Source: JBFWNZ01 sp050250795 (GTDB taxonomy: Bacteria > Pseudomonadota > Alphaproteobacteria > UBA8366). Taken from it: a DNA stretch of 11,983 nt. Numbering within the stretch: position 1 is the first letter of the stretch; the number at the start of each line of letters is the position of its first letter. The stretch is from assembly GCA_050250795.1 (NCBI GenBank), contig JBFWNZ010000087.1:1-11983 (forward strand). Direction: 5' to 3'. A program made the position numbers and the translations under genes. Shown here piece after piece: positions 1-6,584 of the stretch. The notes under the pieces are model-generated. The model did not search any database, was not told where the DNA came from, and saw only the letters and a program-made list of their open reading frames with translations.

Positions 1-58
1 ATTCCGTCTATCAGATAGGCAATTTTCAGCGGATTTGAACGGCTGGGACAAAAGGCGC

Positions 59-676
59 ATGGAAACGGGATCGACCCGAGAGGCTGCTTCTGCCGCGGAC
101 CTGTCCGATCCCGTGGATCTGTTCGCGGCGTGGTTCGCAGAGGCCCAGGACAAGGAAACCGTGCTTCCCGAAGCGGTGGCGCTGGCGACGGCCGATGCGG
201 CGGGCCGTCCGTCGGTCCGGATGGTGCTGCTCAAGGGATTCGATGCCCGCGGCTTCGTTTTTTATACGAACACCGAAAGCCGGAAGGGGCGCGAACTGGC
301 CGAGAATACCCATGCGGCGTTGCTGTTCCACTGGAAGTCGCTGCGCCGGCAGGTCCGCATCGAAGGCGTGGCCGTGCCCGTCGCGCCGGAAGAGGCGGAT
401 GCCTATTTCGCGACAAGGGACCGCGGCGCCCGGATCGGCGCCTGGGCCAGCGATCAGTCGCGGCCGATGACCGGCCGCTTCGACCTGGAAAAGCGCGTTG
501 CCGTCCAGACGGCACGCTTCGCCGTCGGCGAGGTGCCGCGGCCGCCATACTGGTCGGGGTATCGTATTGTGCCGGATCGCTTCGAGTTCTGGAGCGACGG
601 ACGGTTCCGGTTGCATGAAAGGCTGGTGTTCGAGCGCGGATCGGATGGCTGGCAGACGTCGAGGCTGTTCCCATGA
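59..676 (+). CDS. pdxH: pyridoxamine 5'-phosphate oxidase
   Basis: This is a cytoplasmic FMN enzyme that oxidises pyridoxamine or pyridoxine 5'-phosphate to pyridoxal 5'-phosphate, in PLP synthesis and salvage. The 205-residue product has the usual family length. It shows the FMN/substrate core around residues 54-59 (RMVLLK), the YTN..SRKG segment at 69-77, the WKSLRRQVRIEG block at 92-103, and the C-terminal RLHER motif near 184-188 before a final RLFP. I prefer the ATG at 59, preceded by AAAAGG at 50-55, although its spacing is short. A TTG at 35 would add eight residues and has no clear ribosome binding site. The stop overlaps the start of the next gene as ATGA, so the two are probably translated together. 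Identification is firm; only the start is uncertain. Confidence 0.94.
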   Translation: METGSTREAASAADLSDPVDLFAAWFAEAQDKETVLPEAVALATADAAGRPSVRMVLLKGFDARGFVFYTNTESRKGRELAENTHAALLFHWKSLRRQVRIEGVAVPVAPEEADAYFATRDRGARIGAWASDQSRPMTGRFDLEKRVAVQTARFAVGEVPRPPYWSGYRIVPDRFEFWSDGRFRLHERLVFERGSDGWQTSRLFP

Positions 677-1611
677 CATCGGAAATCGAGGCTTCTGCCG
701 CCGAAGTCGTCGCGGGATCGCCTGACGCGGGGCGCCTGATGCGGCGGGCGACCTATGCATCGGCCTCGGTCGCGACGGTGCTCGTCCTCGTCAAGGCGGG
801 GGCATGGTTCGCAACCGATGCCGTGGCGATGCTCTCCTCGCTGGTCGATTCGCTGCTCGACGCCTTTGCCTCGCTTCTGACCTTGTTCGCCGTGCATCAC
901 GCGCTTGTGCCGGCGGACCGCGAGCACCGGTTCGGCCATGGCAAGGCCGAACCCCTGGCAGCCCTGGGGCAGGCGGCCTTCGTCACCGGCTCGGCCATCC
1001 TGCTGGCCGTCGAGGCGGGCGTCCGCCTGTTGCGGCCGCGACCGATCGAGCATGGCGATATCGGGATCGCCGTGATGGTGTTTTCCATCGTCATGACCAT
1101 CGGGCTGGTGCTGTACCAGCGCCATGTCATCCGCCGGTCCGGGTCGGTGGCGATCACCGCCGACTCGATCCACTACCGCGGCGACCTGCTGATGAACCTG
1201 CTGGTCATCCTGGCGCTCGTGCTGGCGCCGCTTCTGGAGTTTCCCCAGTTGGATCCGCTGTTCGGTCTCGGGATCGCGGCGTTCCTGATGCACGGCGCCT
1301 GGCGGATCGTGCAGACATCCCTGGACATGCTGCTGGATCGCGAACTGCCGGACGAGGAGCGGGCCCAGATTCGCGGTATCGCGCTGGCAAACCCGGCCGT
1401 GGTCGCCGTGCACGAGTTGCGCTCGCGCCAGTCGGGTCCGACGCGGTTCATCCAGTTGCATCTGGTCCTTGACGGCGCGATGTCGCTGAAACGCGCGCAT
1501 CGCATCTCCGACGAGGTGGAGCAGGGGATCATGGAGGCCTTCCCCAATGCCGAGGTGATCATCCATCAGGATCCCGAAGGGGAGGAGGAGGAGCACCCTG
1601 TCTTCCGGTGA
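673..1611 (+). CDS. cation diffusion facilitator (FieF/CzcD-type metal exporter)
   Basis: This is an inner-membrane proton/metal antiporter of the CDF family, which typically exports Zn2+, Fe2+ or related divalent ions. The 312-residue protein has a hydrophobic region of several membrane spans (about 28-190) and a soluble C-terminal domain (about 205-300). The transport site is intact and of the DD/HD type seen in FieF: D59 and D63 in the second span, H167 and D171 in the fifth. The conserved HRFGHGKAE loop is at 85-93. The C-terminus ends in IIHQDPEGEEEEHP; the HQDP part is typical of the family, while the run of four glutamates is unusual and its codons create a strong Shine-Dalgarno-like sequence for the next gene. 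It overlaps pdxH by four bases. The metal cannot be assigned; FieF-like Zn/Fe is the best guess. Confidence 0.93.
   Translation: MTSEIEASAAEVVAGSPDAGRLMRRATYASASVATVLVLVKAGAWFATDAVAMLSSLVDSLLDAFASLLTLFAVHHALVPADREHRFGHGKAEPLAALGQAAFVTGSAILLAVEAGVRLLRPRPIEHGDIGIAVMVFSIVMTIGLVLYQRHVIRRSGSVAITADSIHYRGDLLMNLLVILALVLAPLLEFPQLDPLFGLGIAAFLMHGAWRIVQTSLDMLLDRELPDEERAQIRGIALANPAVVAVHELRSRQSGPTRFIQLHLVLDGAMSLKRAHRISDEVEQGIMEAFPNAEVIIHQDPEGEEEEHPVFR
1580..1592 (+). promoter_or_regulatory. strong Shine-Dalgarno-like GGAGGAGGAGGAG run inside the CDF gene
   Basis: A purine run of repeated GGAG lies in the last codons of the cation transporter gene. It is the best ribosome binding site near the start of the downstream kinase fusion. 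It sits 5 bases before an in-frame CTG at 1598, 15 before a GTG at 1608 that is out of frame with the kinase gene, and 77 before the in-frame TTG at 1670. It may simply encode the glutamate run, so the regulatory role is inference. Confidence 0.4.
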
Positions 1612-1669
1612 GCGCGCATCGCCGAGGCCGGGATCGGTCCTGGAGGACCAGTCGGCCGCTATTGCCCTG

Positions 1670-3160
1670 TTGAGCGATCCGGCGACCCATGGGGGTTCTC
1701 CGGTCGAACGCATCGATACGCACTCGGCGGCCGTCTTTCTGGCCGGGGACCGCGCCTACAAGCTGAAGCGCGCCGTCTGGTTTCCGTTTCTCGATTTTTC
1801 CACGCTCGAACGCCGCCATGCAGCCGCCGAAGCGGAACTGCGGCTGAACCGCAGAACGGCGCCGGAAATCTATCAAGCGGTGCTGCCGGTGACGCGCGAG
1901 GCGGACGGGCGGCTCGCCCTGGCCGGCGCAGGCGAGCCTCTGGACTGGGTGGTCGCGATGCGGCGGTTCGATCAGGCCGGCCTGTTCGACCGGATGGCCG
2001 TCGAGGGGCGCCTGGATCGCGATCTGACCCTGGCGCTCGCCGACAGCGTCGCGGCCTTCCACGCGGCTGCCGAGCGGAGCGCCGAGCGTGGCGGTGCGGC
2101 GATCATGCGCTGGGTGATCCGCGACAATGCGGAGGAACTGGCCCCGTGCGGCGACGCGGCCGCGACATTGCTGCGGCAATCCCTGGCGGCGCTCGACCGG
2201 GTGGCGCCGCTGCTCGATGCGCGGCGTGCGGCCGGCTTTGTCCGCCGCTGCCATGGCGACCTGCATCTGCGCAACATCTGCCTGATCGACGGGCGGCCTG
2301 CGCTGTTCGATGCCATTGAGTTCAACGACGACCTGTCCTGCATCGACGTGCTGTACGACCTCGCCTTCCTGCTGATGGATCTGATCCATCGCGGCCGCCG
2401 CGATCTCGCGAATATGGTGCTCAATCGCTATCTGGCGCGGACGGGGGATATCGGGGGGCTGCCCGCGCTGCCCTTGTTCCTGTCCGTGCGCGCGGCGGTC
2501 CGTGCCAAGGTGATGCGCGCGGCGGCGTCTCAGGCGCAGGCAGGGGCCGGTCCGCTGACCGCAGAGGCCGATCGCTATCTCGACCTGGCGCGCGAATGCC
2601 TGATGCCGGCACCATTGCGGCTGGTCGCGGTCGGGGGCGAGCCCGGCGCGGGCAAATCGACCCTGGCCGAGCGGCTGGCGCCGTTGCTCGGCGGTGCGCT
2701 GGGGGCCGTCGTGCTGCGCAGCGATGTGATCCGCAAGCAGATGTTCGACCGGGATATCCTGTCCCGCCTGCCCGAAGCCGCCTATTCGGACGAAGCGTCG
2801 CGGCATGTGTTCGGGCGGCTGTGCCAGGAGGGACAGCAGGTTCTGGACGCCGGCTTTCCGCTCGTTGCCGATGCGACCTTTGCCGCGCGCGGCGACCGTG
2901 CCGACATCGCCTTGGTTGCGGCGGCGGCCGGAGTGCCCTTTACGGGGTTCTGGCTCGAAGCGCCCATGCCGCTGCGTACGGAACGGGTGGCGGCGCGGCG
3001 GCGCGATCCCTCCGACGCGACCGTCGATCTGCTGCCGCGCTTCCGCGCCGATCCGCCGGACGAGAGCGGCTGGCACCGCCTGGATGCAGCGTCCGGGGCA
3101 TCGGCGGTTGCGGACAGCGCGCGCGCGATTCTGGGGGGACCCCTTTTGTCGCAGGGCTAG
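1670..3160 (+). CDS. APH-like kinase fused to AAA/zeta-type P-loop kinase, function unknown
   Basis: This is a two-domain cytoplasmic protein of the COG2187/COG0645 type, often labelled bifunctional aminoglycoside phosphotransferase/ATP-binding protein; its substrate is not known. The N-terminal half has a kinase fold: lysines 31 and 33 in AYKLKRA fit the ATP-binding lysine, HGDLHLRN at 195-202 is the catalytic loop (D197, N202), and D214 in LFDAIEF is the metal ligand. The C-terminal half (about 316-496) has a Walker A GEPGAGKS at 323-330 followed by LRSDVIRK, as in small-molecule or zeta-toxin-like kinases. Both active sites look intact. The start is doubtful: TTG 1670 is the first conventional codon, but the same frame is open from 1559 and the codons just before 1670 read DQSAAIAL, which looks coding. 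No resistance role should be assumed. Confidence 0.85.
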   Translation: MSDPATHGGSPVERIDTHSAAVFLAGDRAYKLKRAVWFPFLDFSTLERRHAAAEAELRLNRRTAPEIYQAVLPVTREADGRLALAGAGEPLDWVVAMRRFDQAGLFDRMAVEGRLDRDLTLALADSVAAFHAAAERSAERGGAAIMRWVIRDNAEELAPCGDAAATLLRQSLAALDRVAPLLDARRAAGFVRRCHGDLHLRNICLIDGRPALFDAIEFNDDLSCIDVLYDLAFLLMDLIHRGRRDLANMVLNRYLARTGDIGGLPALPLFLSVRAAVRAKVMRAAASQAQAGAGPLTAEADRYLDLARECLMPAPLRLVAVGGEPGAGKSTLAERLAPLLGGALGAVVLRSDVIRKQMFDRDILSRLPEAAYSDEASRHVFGRLCQEGQQVLDAGFPLVADATFAARGDRADIALVAAAAGVPFTGFWLEAPMPLRTERVAARRRDPSDATVDLLPRFRADPPDESGWHRLDAASGASAVADSARAILGGPLLSQG

Positions 3161-3208
3161 GAAGCCGCCCGGACGGCTACCATATCCGGGAAAGAGGGGG
3201 ACGGTATC

Positions 3209-3484
3209 ATGCTCAGCTATGAAGACTGCCTTGCCTTAAGCGAACTGACCGAGGCGGAGATCGCTGCGATCGCCCGGCACGAGCACATTCCGGCCATCGT
3301 CGCCGCCGAGCTCGGGCGCTTCCTGATCGAGACGCCCGACGGCTGCAAGCGCATCGGTGCGCTCATCCGCGACGAGATGGAAACGGCCGCGGGCAGCGGA
3401 GACTTGCAGCGGGTGCTCGAATTGAAGATGGTCTTGCGGCATTTCCTGGAGGAACACGGTCCGGCGGACCCGCCGGCCGAATGA
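3209..3484 (+). CDS. conserved small helical protein of unknown function (91 aa)
   Basis: I do not recognise a named domain, although the sequence resembles short conserved proteins of alphaproteobacteria. It starts MLSYEDCLALSELTEAEI, has HEHIPAIVAAELG near residues 24-36, a central segment with TPDGCKRI, and an amphipathic stretch (about 63-83) ending LRHFLEEHG. The whole chain looks alpha-helical and soluble, with no signal peptide or membrane segment. The ATG at 3209 is preceded by the purine-rich AAAGAGGGGG (3191-3200), a plausible ribosome binding site. It lies 48 bases after the kinase fusion and 13 bases before the next small gene, so the three are probably co-transcribed. H24 and H26 could bind metal, but nothing proves this. 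Confidence 0.8.
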   Translation: MLSYEDCLALSELTEAEIAAIARHEHIPAIVAAELGRFLIETPDGCKRIGALIRDEMETAAGSGDLQRVLELKMVLRHFLEEHGPADPPAE

Positions 3485-3497
3485 AGGAGAAGAAACG

Positions 3498-3857
3498 ATG
3501 ACGATGCGCCATGTCCGCCTGGAACTGGCCCGCTCGCCCGGGTTTCCCGAAGGCAGCATCCATCACGGCTACGAGTTCAACCTGCCGCTGACGGCCGACG
3601 GGCATATCGACCTCGACGCCTGGGGCAAGGCGAAGAAGGATTGCACGGTCCGGCGTTTCTGGCAGGGACAGGCCGACGAGCACGGGCATCTGACCCGGCA
3701 CGGCAAGGGCTGGGCCTTCTCCTACGATCCGACGACGACCGACGACGATGAGCCGCTGTTCCGGTTCGAGAGCCACCCGTTCAAGGCGGGCGAGTATGTG
3801 TCGATCACCGAACATGACGGCGTGCAGCGCCCGTTCAAGGTGGTCTACGTCCGCTGA
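3498..3857 (+). CDS. conserved hypothetical protein (119 aa)
   Basis: No named function is recognised. The protein begins MTMRHVRLELARSPGFPEG and looks mostly beta-stranded and soluble. Other traits are HHGYEFNLPL at about 22-31, LDAWGKAKKDCTVRRFWQG near 39-57, an acidic TTTDDDEPLFRFE near 79-91, and an end reading KAGEYVSITEHDG followed by PFKVVYV. The pattern resembles a family of small alphaproteobacterial proteins that often sit beside other conserved unknowns. AAGGAG at 3484-3489 is an excellent ribosome binding site 8 bases before the ATG, and its first base belongs to the previous stop codon. A GC-rich hairpin follows at 3878-3902. The gene is likely expressed with its two upstream neighbours. 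Confidence 0.82.
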   Translation: MTMRHVRLELARSPGFPEGSIHHGYEFNLPLTADGHIDLDAWGKAKKDCTVRRFWQGQADEHGHLTRHGKGWAFSYDPTTTDDDEPLFRFESHPFKAGEYVSITEHDGVQRPFKVVYVR

Positions 3858-3877
3858 CCGGCCGATGAGCCTGCCGC

Positions 3878-3902
3878 TGGCCGCCGGTCCGGCCGGCGGC
3901 TA
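3878..3902 (+). terminator. GC-rich hairpin after the small-protein genes
   Basis: A perfect 8-base stem (GCCGCCGG at 3880-3887 pairing with CCGGCGGC at 3893-3900) closes a 5-base loop and extends by a G-U and a T-A pair. No T tract follows (the next bases are TCCTTGG), so it is not a classical intrinsic terminator. It could be an attenuator, a messenger-stabilising hairpin, or a chance fold in GC-rich DNA. Confidence 0.3.
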
Positions 3903-3923
3903 TCCTTGGACGACCTTCCCTGC

Positions 3924-3928
3924 GGAGA
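3924..3928 (+). promoter_or_regulatory. ribosome binding site fixing the GTG start of the SDR gene
   Basis: GGAGA lies 7 bases before the GTG at 3936. The alternative in-frame TTG at 3906 has only GC-rich hairpin sequence upstream and no purine-rich site, so this motif decides the start. Confidence 0.6.
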
Positions 3929-3935
3929 ATGGCCG

Positions 3936-4688
3936 GTGACGCAGCCGCCGCGAACGCTGATCCTGACCGGGGCGAGCCGTGGCATCGGGCATGCGACGGT
4001 GAAGCGCTTCTCGCGCGAAGGCTGGCAGATCGTTACCTGCAGCCGCGAGGATGTGCCCGAGGATTGCCGCCGCGATCCCAACTGGAGCCACCATATCCCG
4101 ACCGACCTTGCCGATCCGGCCAGCGTGGCGGCCTTCATCCGGACCGCCAACGCGCTGCTCGGCGACCGGCCGCTGCATGCGCTGGTCAACAATGCGGCGG
4201 TCTCCCCCAAGACCGCGTTCAAGGAGCGGCTGGGCAGCCTCAACGGCGATCTCGACCATTGGCGCGCCGTGTTCGAACTGAACCTGTTCACGCCGCTGAC
4301 GCTGTGCCGCGGGTTCGCGGCCGCGCTGGGACGCGGGGCAGCGGCCGGCGGGGCCGCTGTGGTCAACGTGACCTCGATCGCCGGCCATGCGGTCCATCCC
4401 TTTGCGGGCTCGGCCTATTCCGTGTCCAAGGCCGCGCTGTCGGCGCTGACGCGCGAGATGTCGGTCGATCTGGCGGAACTGGGCGTGCGGGTGAATGCCG
4501 TGGCGCCGGGCGAGATCGAGACCGAGATGATCGGCGAGGAATACGAGCCGCTGATCGCGCGCATTCCGATGCACCGGATGGGAAGCGCGGACGAAGTCGC
4601 AGGCTGCATCTTCCAGCTCTGCTCGCCCGATTTCGGCTATGTGACCGGCTCGGAAATCTTCATCACCGGCGGCCAGCACGTCTTCTGA
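3936..4688 (+). CDS. short-chain dehydrogenase/reductase (classical SDR)
   Basis: This is a cytoplasmic NAD(P)-dependent oxidoreductase of the classical SDR family; substrate unknown. Counting from the GTG start it has 250 residues, the usual classical length. The cofactor motif TGASRGIG is at 11-18 and NNAA at 85-88. The catalytic residues are S147 (in VTSIAG), Y161 and K165 (YSVSK), followed by VRVNAVAPGEIETEM. The C-terminus VTGSEIFITGGQHVF is typical of the family. R15 after the glycine motif hints at NADP preference, which is only an indication. The GTG with GGAGA upstream is preferred over TTG 3906, which would add ten residues without family support. It lies 78 bases after the preceding small gene, beyond a hairpin, so it may be in the same transcript or weakly separated. 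It converges with the minus-strand block. Confidence 0.92.
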   Translation: MTQPPRTLILTGASRGIGHATVKRFSREGWQIVTCSREDVPEDCRRDPNWSHHIPTDLADPASVAAFIRTANALLGDRPLHALVNNAAVSPKTAFKERLGSLNGDLDHWRAVFELNLFTPLTLCRGFAAALGRGAAAGGAAVVNVTSIAGHAVHPFAGSAYSVSKAALSALTREMSVDLAELGVRVNAVAPGEIETEMIGEEYEPLIARIPMHRMGSADEVAGCIFQLCSPDFGYVTGSEIFITGGQHVF

Positions 4689-4716
4689 CGGCCAGCCGGC
4701 CCTCGGAGGGAATATC

Positions 4717-5247
4717 TCAGCGTTCGGCCAGCGCCCGGAACCATGCCGCGCGTTCGCGGGTCTGGGCGAGTTCGAGGCGCAGCCAGTCGGCCAGCACGCC
4801 CGATCCCTGTTCGACGCCCATGCTTTCCAGCCGCGCCAGTTCGCCGTCGCAGATTTCGCTCAGCATCAGCGCCTGGTCGCGCCGGTCGGCCTCGGGCAGC
4901 AGGTCGATGAAACGCAGCTTCAGCGCCAGCACCAGCTTGTTCACGTCGTTCAGCGGGGCGCGCAGATTGGCGGTCGCGAGCGTGTGAAAGGCGGCGCGCC
5001 CCTGGGCGGTGATGCGCAGCCGGCTGGTCTCGCGGGCGGGTTCGCCATCGGCCGTCTCGGCCAGCCCCTCATAGCAGAGCAGCTCCAGCGAGGTGCCCAG
5101 AAGGTCGAGCGACGGTCCGGTGATGCGCTGTACGAAATGCCGGATGTCGCGGGCGAGCGCCGCATATTCCCGCTCGCCCTCGGCCAGCATGCCCAGCGCC
5201 GCGAGGCGGATGGCTTCGGCCGGAATCAGGGTGCGGTCGCGGTACAT
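4717..5247 (-). CDS. PadR-like winged-helix protein coupled to hemA
   Basis: This is probably a DNA-binding regulator; identification rests on pattern, not on a signature I can prove. The 176-residue chain starts MYRDRTLIPAEAIRLAALGML. Residues about 10-75 read as a winged helix: AIRLAALGML, a helix with YAALARDIRHFV, a recognition-like helix with LLGTSLELLCYEGL, then a wing ending RLRITAQGRAAF. Residues about 95-176 are helical and charged (NKLVLALKLRFIDLLPEADRR, then ELARLESMG), like the C-terminal dimerisation helices of PadR proteins. The ATG follows the hemA TGA with no base between (TGAATG), so translation is very likely coupled to hemA. A role in controlling heme synthesis is a reasonable inference. 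It could instead be a non-DNA-binding helical partner. Confidence 0.8.
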   Translation of the reverse strand: MYRDRTLIPAEAIRLAALGMLAEGEREYAALARDIRHFVQRITGPSLDLLGTSLELLCYEGLAETADGEPARETSRLRITAQGRAAFHTLATANLRAPLNDVNKLVLALKLRFIDLLPEADRRDQALMLSEICDGELARLESMGVEQGSGVLADWLRLELAQTRERAAWFRALAER

Positions 5248-6465
5248 TCAGGCGGCCCGTCGCAGCGAGAGGGACTCCCAGATTTGTAGCAGCGAATCCA
5301 CCAGATGGTCCATGTCGGCGTCGCTGTGCAGCGGGGTCGGCGTGATGCGCAGACGCTCCGTTCCCTTCGGCACGGTGGGATAGTTGATCGGCTGGACATA
5401 GATGCCGAAGCGGTCGAGCAGGTCGTCGCTCGCCTGCTTGCACAGAACCGGGTCGCCCACGATCACCGGCACGATATGGCTGACCGAGGGCAGGGTCGGG
5501 ATGCCGGCCGCGTCCAGGCGGCGCTTCAGCGTCGCCGCGCGTTCCTGGTGGCGGGCACGGAGCGCGCCGCCCTCCTGGCCCTTGAGGTGCCGGATGCTGG
5601 TCAGCGCGCCCGCGGCGATGGCGGGCGGCAGGGCGGTGGTGAAGATGAAGCCGTTGCCGAAGGAGCGGACGAAATCGATCATCGCGGACGAACCGGCGAT
5701 ATAGCCGCCGATCACGCCGAACGCCTTCGCCAGCGTCCCCTCGACGATGTCGACGCGGTCCATCACCCCGTCGCGCTCGGCGATGCCGCCGCCGCGCGGG
5801 CCGTACATGCCGACCGCATGCACCTCGTCCAGATAGCTGAGCGCGCCATGCGCCTCGCAGACATCCAGGATATCGGCCATCGGCGCGATGTCGCCATCCA
5901 TCGAATAGACGGATTCGAAGGCCACCAGCTTCGCCGCCGCGGGGTCGTCCTGGGCCATCAGCCGGGCGAGGTCGTCGGGATCGTTGTGGCGGAAGATGCG
6001 CTTGGGCATGCGGCTGTGGCGCACCCCCTCGATCATCGAGTTGTGGTTGGCGGCGTCGGAATAGACGACGCAGTTCGGCAGTTGCGCCGCCAGCGTGGAA
6101 AGCGCCGTGACATTCGCCACATAGCCCGAGGTGAACAGCAGCGCGGCCTCTTTCCCGTGCAGGTCCGCCAGTTCGCGCTCCAGCAGCACATGGTAATGAT
6201 TGGTGCCCGAGATGTTGCGCGTGCCGCCGGCGCCGGCGCCGCAACGGTCCAGCGCCTCCTTCATGCTGGCGATGATGTCCGGGTGCTGCCCCATGCACAG
6301 ATAGTCGTTGGAGCACCAGACGGTGACTTCGCGCACGCAGCCGGCATCGTGGCGCAGGGCGTGCGGATAGGCGCCTGCCTGACGTTCGAGGTCCGCGAAG
6401 ACGCGGTAGTTGCCCTCGCGCTTCAGGGCGTCCAGCCGCTGGTTGAAGAAGGCGTCGTAATTCAT
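5248..6465 (-). CDS. hemA: 5-aminolevulinate synthase
   Basis: This PLP enzyme condenses glycine with succinyl-CoA to give 5-aminolevulinate, the first step of the C4 heme pathway, in the cytoplasm. At 405 residues it matches bacterial ALAS length. It begins MNYDAFFNQRLDALK and has WCSNDYLCMGQHP near 50-62, the glycine-rich GAGAGGTRNISGTNHYH, LDEVHAVGMYG with D213 and H216, and GTLAKAFG with K247 as the PLP lysine. The end YVQPINYPTVPKGTERLRITPTP is the conserved C-terminal region. The frame is open far upstream, but homology begins at the ATG at 6465, so the extension is rejected. Upstream GGGGCAGC gives only a weak ribosome binding site. It lies 119 bases after the aminotransferase gene, leaving room for its own promoter, and its stop abuts the PadR-like gene. 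Confidence 0.97.
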   Translation of the reverse strand: MNYDAFFNQRLDALKREGNYRVFADLERQAGAYPHALRHDAGCVREVTVWCSNDYLCMGQHPDIIASMKEALDRCGAGAGGTRNISGTNHYHVLLERELADLHGKEAALLFTSGYVANVTALSTLAAQLPNCVVYSDAANHNSMIEGVRHSRMPKRIFRHNDPDDLARLMAQDDPAAAKLVAFESVYSMDGDIAPMADILDVCEAHGALSYLDEVHAVGMYGPRGGGIAERDGVMDRVDIVEGTLAKAFGVIGGYIAGSSAMIDFVRSFGNGFIFTTALPPAIAAGALTSIRHLKGQEGGALRARHQERAATLKRRLDAAGIPTLPSVSHIVPVIVGDPVLCKQASDDLLDRFGIYVQPINYPTVPKGTERLRITPTPLHSDADMDHLVDSLLQIWESLSLRRAA

Positions 6466-6584
6466 GTGCTGCCCCGCGAAGCCGCGCTTCCTTCCTTCGC
6501 CGGATCGTCTGCCGCGACCCGAGACGAAAAGTGTAACACGCCCACCGCGCAGCGAAACATGGGGCCAGATGTCACAACCGCGGC
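6466..6584 (-). promoter_or_regulatory. likely hemA upstream control region
   Basis: This 119-base gap between the aminotransferase stop and the hemA ATG is long for an otherwise tight region. On the minus strand it holds TACACT as a possible -10 element within GTGTTACAC, a small perfect inverted repeat (GTGT-A-ACAC, plus-strand 6531-6539) that might bind a regulator. No convincing -35 lies at the right distance and I see no FNR box (TTGAT-N4-ATCAA). Confidence is low. Confidence 0.3.

Noticed and set aside
454..1713. A 419-codon open frame on the minus strand across pdxH and the metal transporter
   Set aside because: It is antisense to two well-identified genes, has low-complexity Arg/Gln/His composition, and spans a real gene boundary.
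1559..3076. A 505-codon open frame on the minus strand across the kinase fusion
   Set aside because: It lies antisense to a gene with clear kinase motifs. The translation is rich in Arg, Gln and His with no domain, as expected for a mirror frame in GC-rich DNA.
1670..3160. Antibiotic-resistance gene, because of the aminoglycoside-phosphotransferase motif
   Set aside because: The fold motif is shared by many small-molecule kinases; the fusion architecture and housekeeping context do not support a resistance role.
3161..3208. Small hairpin AGCCG/CGGCT after the kinase fusion, considered as a terminator
   Set aside because: The stem has only five pairs, no T tract follows, and a ribosome binding site for the next gene lies directly after it.
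4689..4716. Terminator between the convergent SDR and PadR-like genes
   Set aside because: Only short stems (GGCC/GGCC, CCCT/AGGG) are present and there is no T run in either direction.
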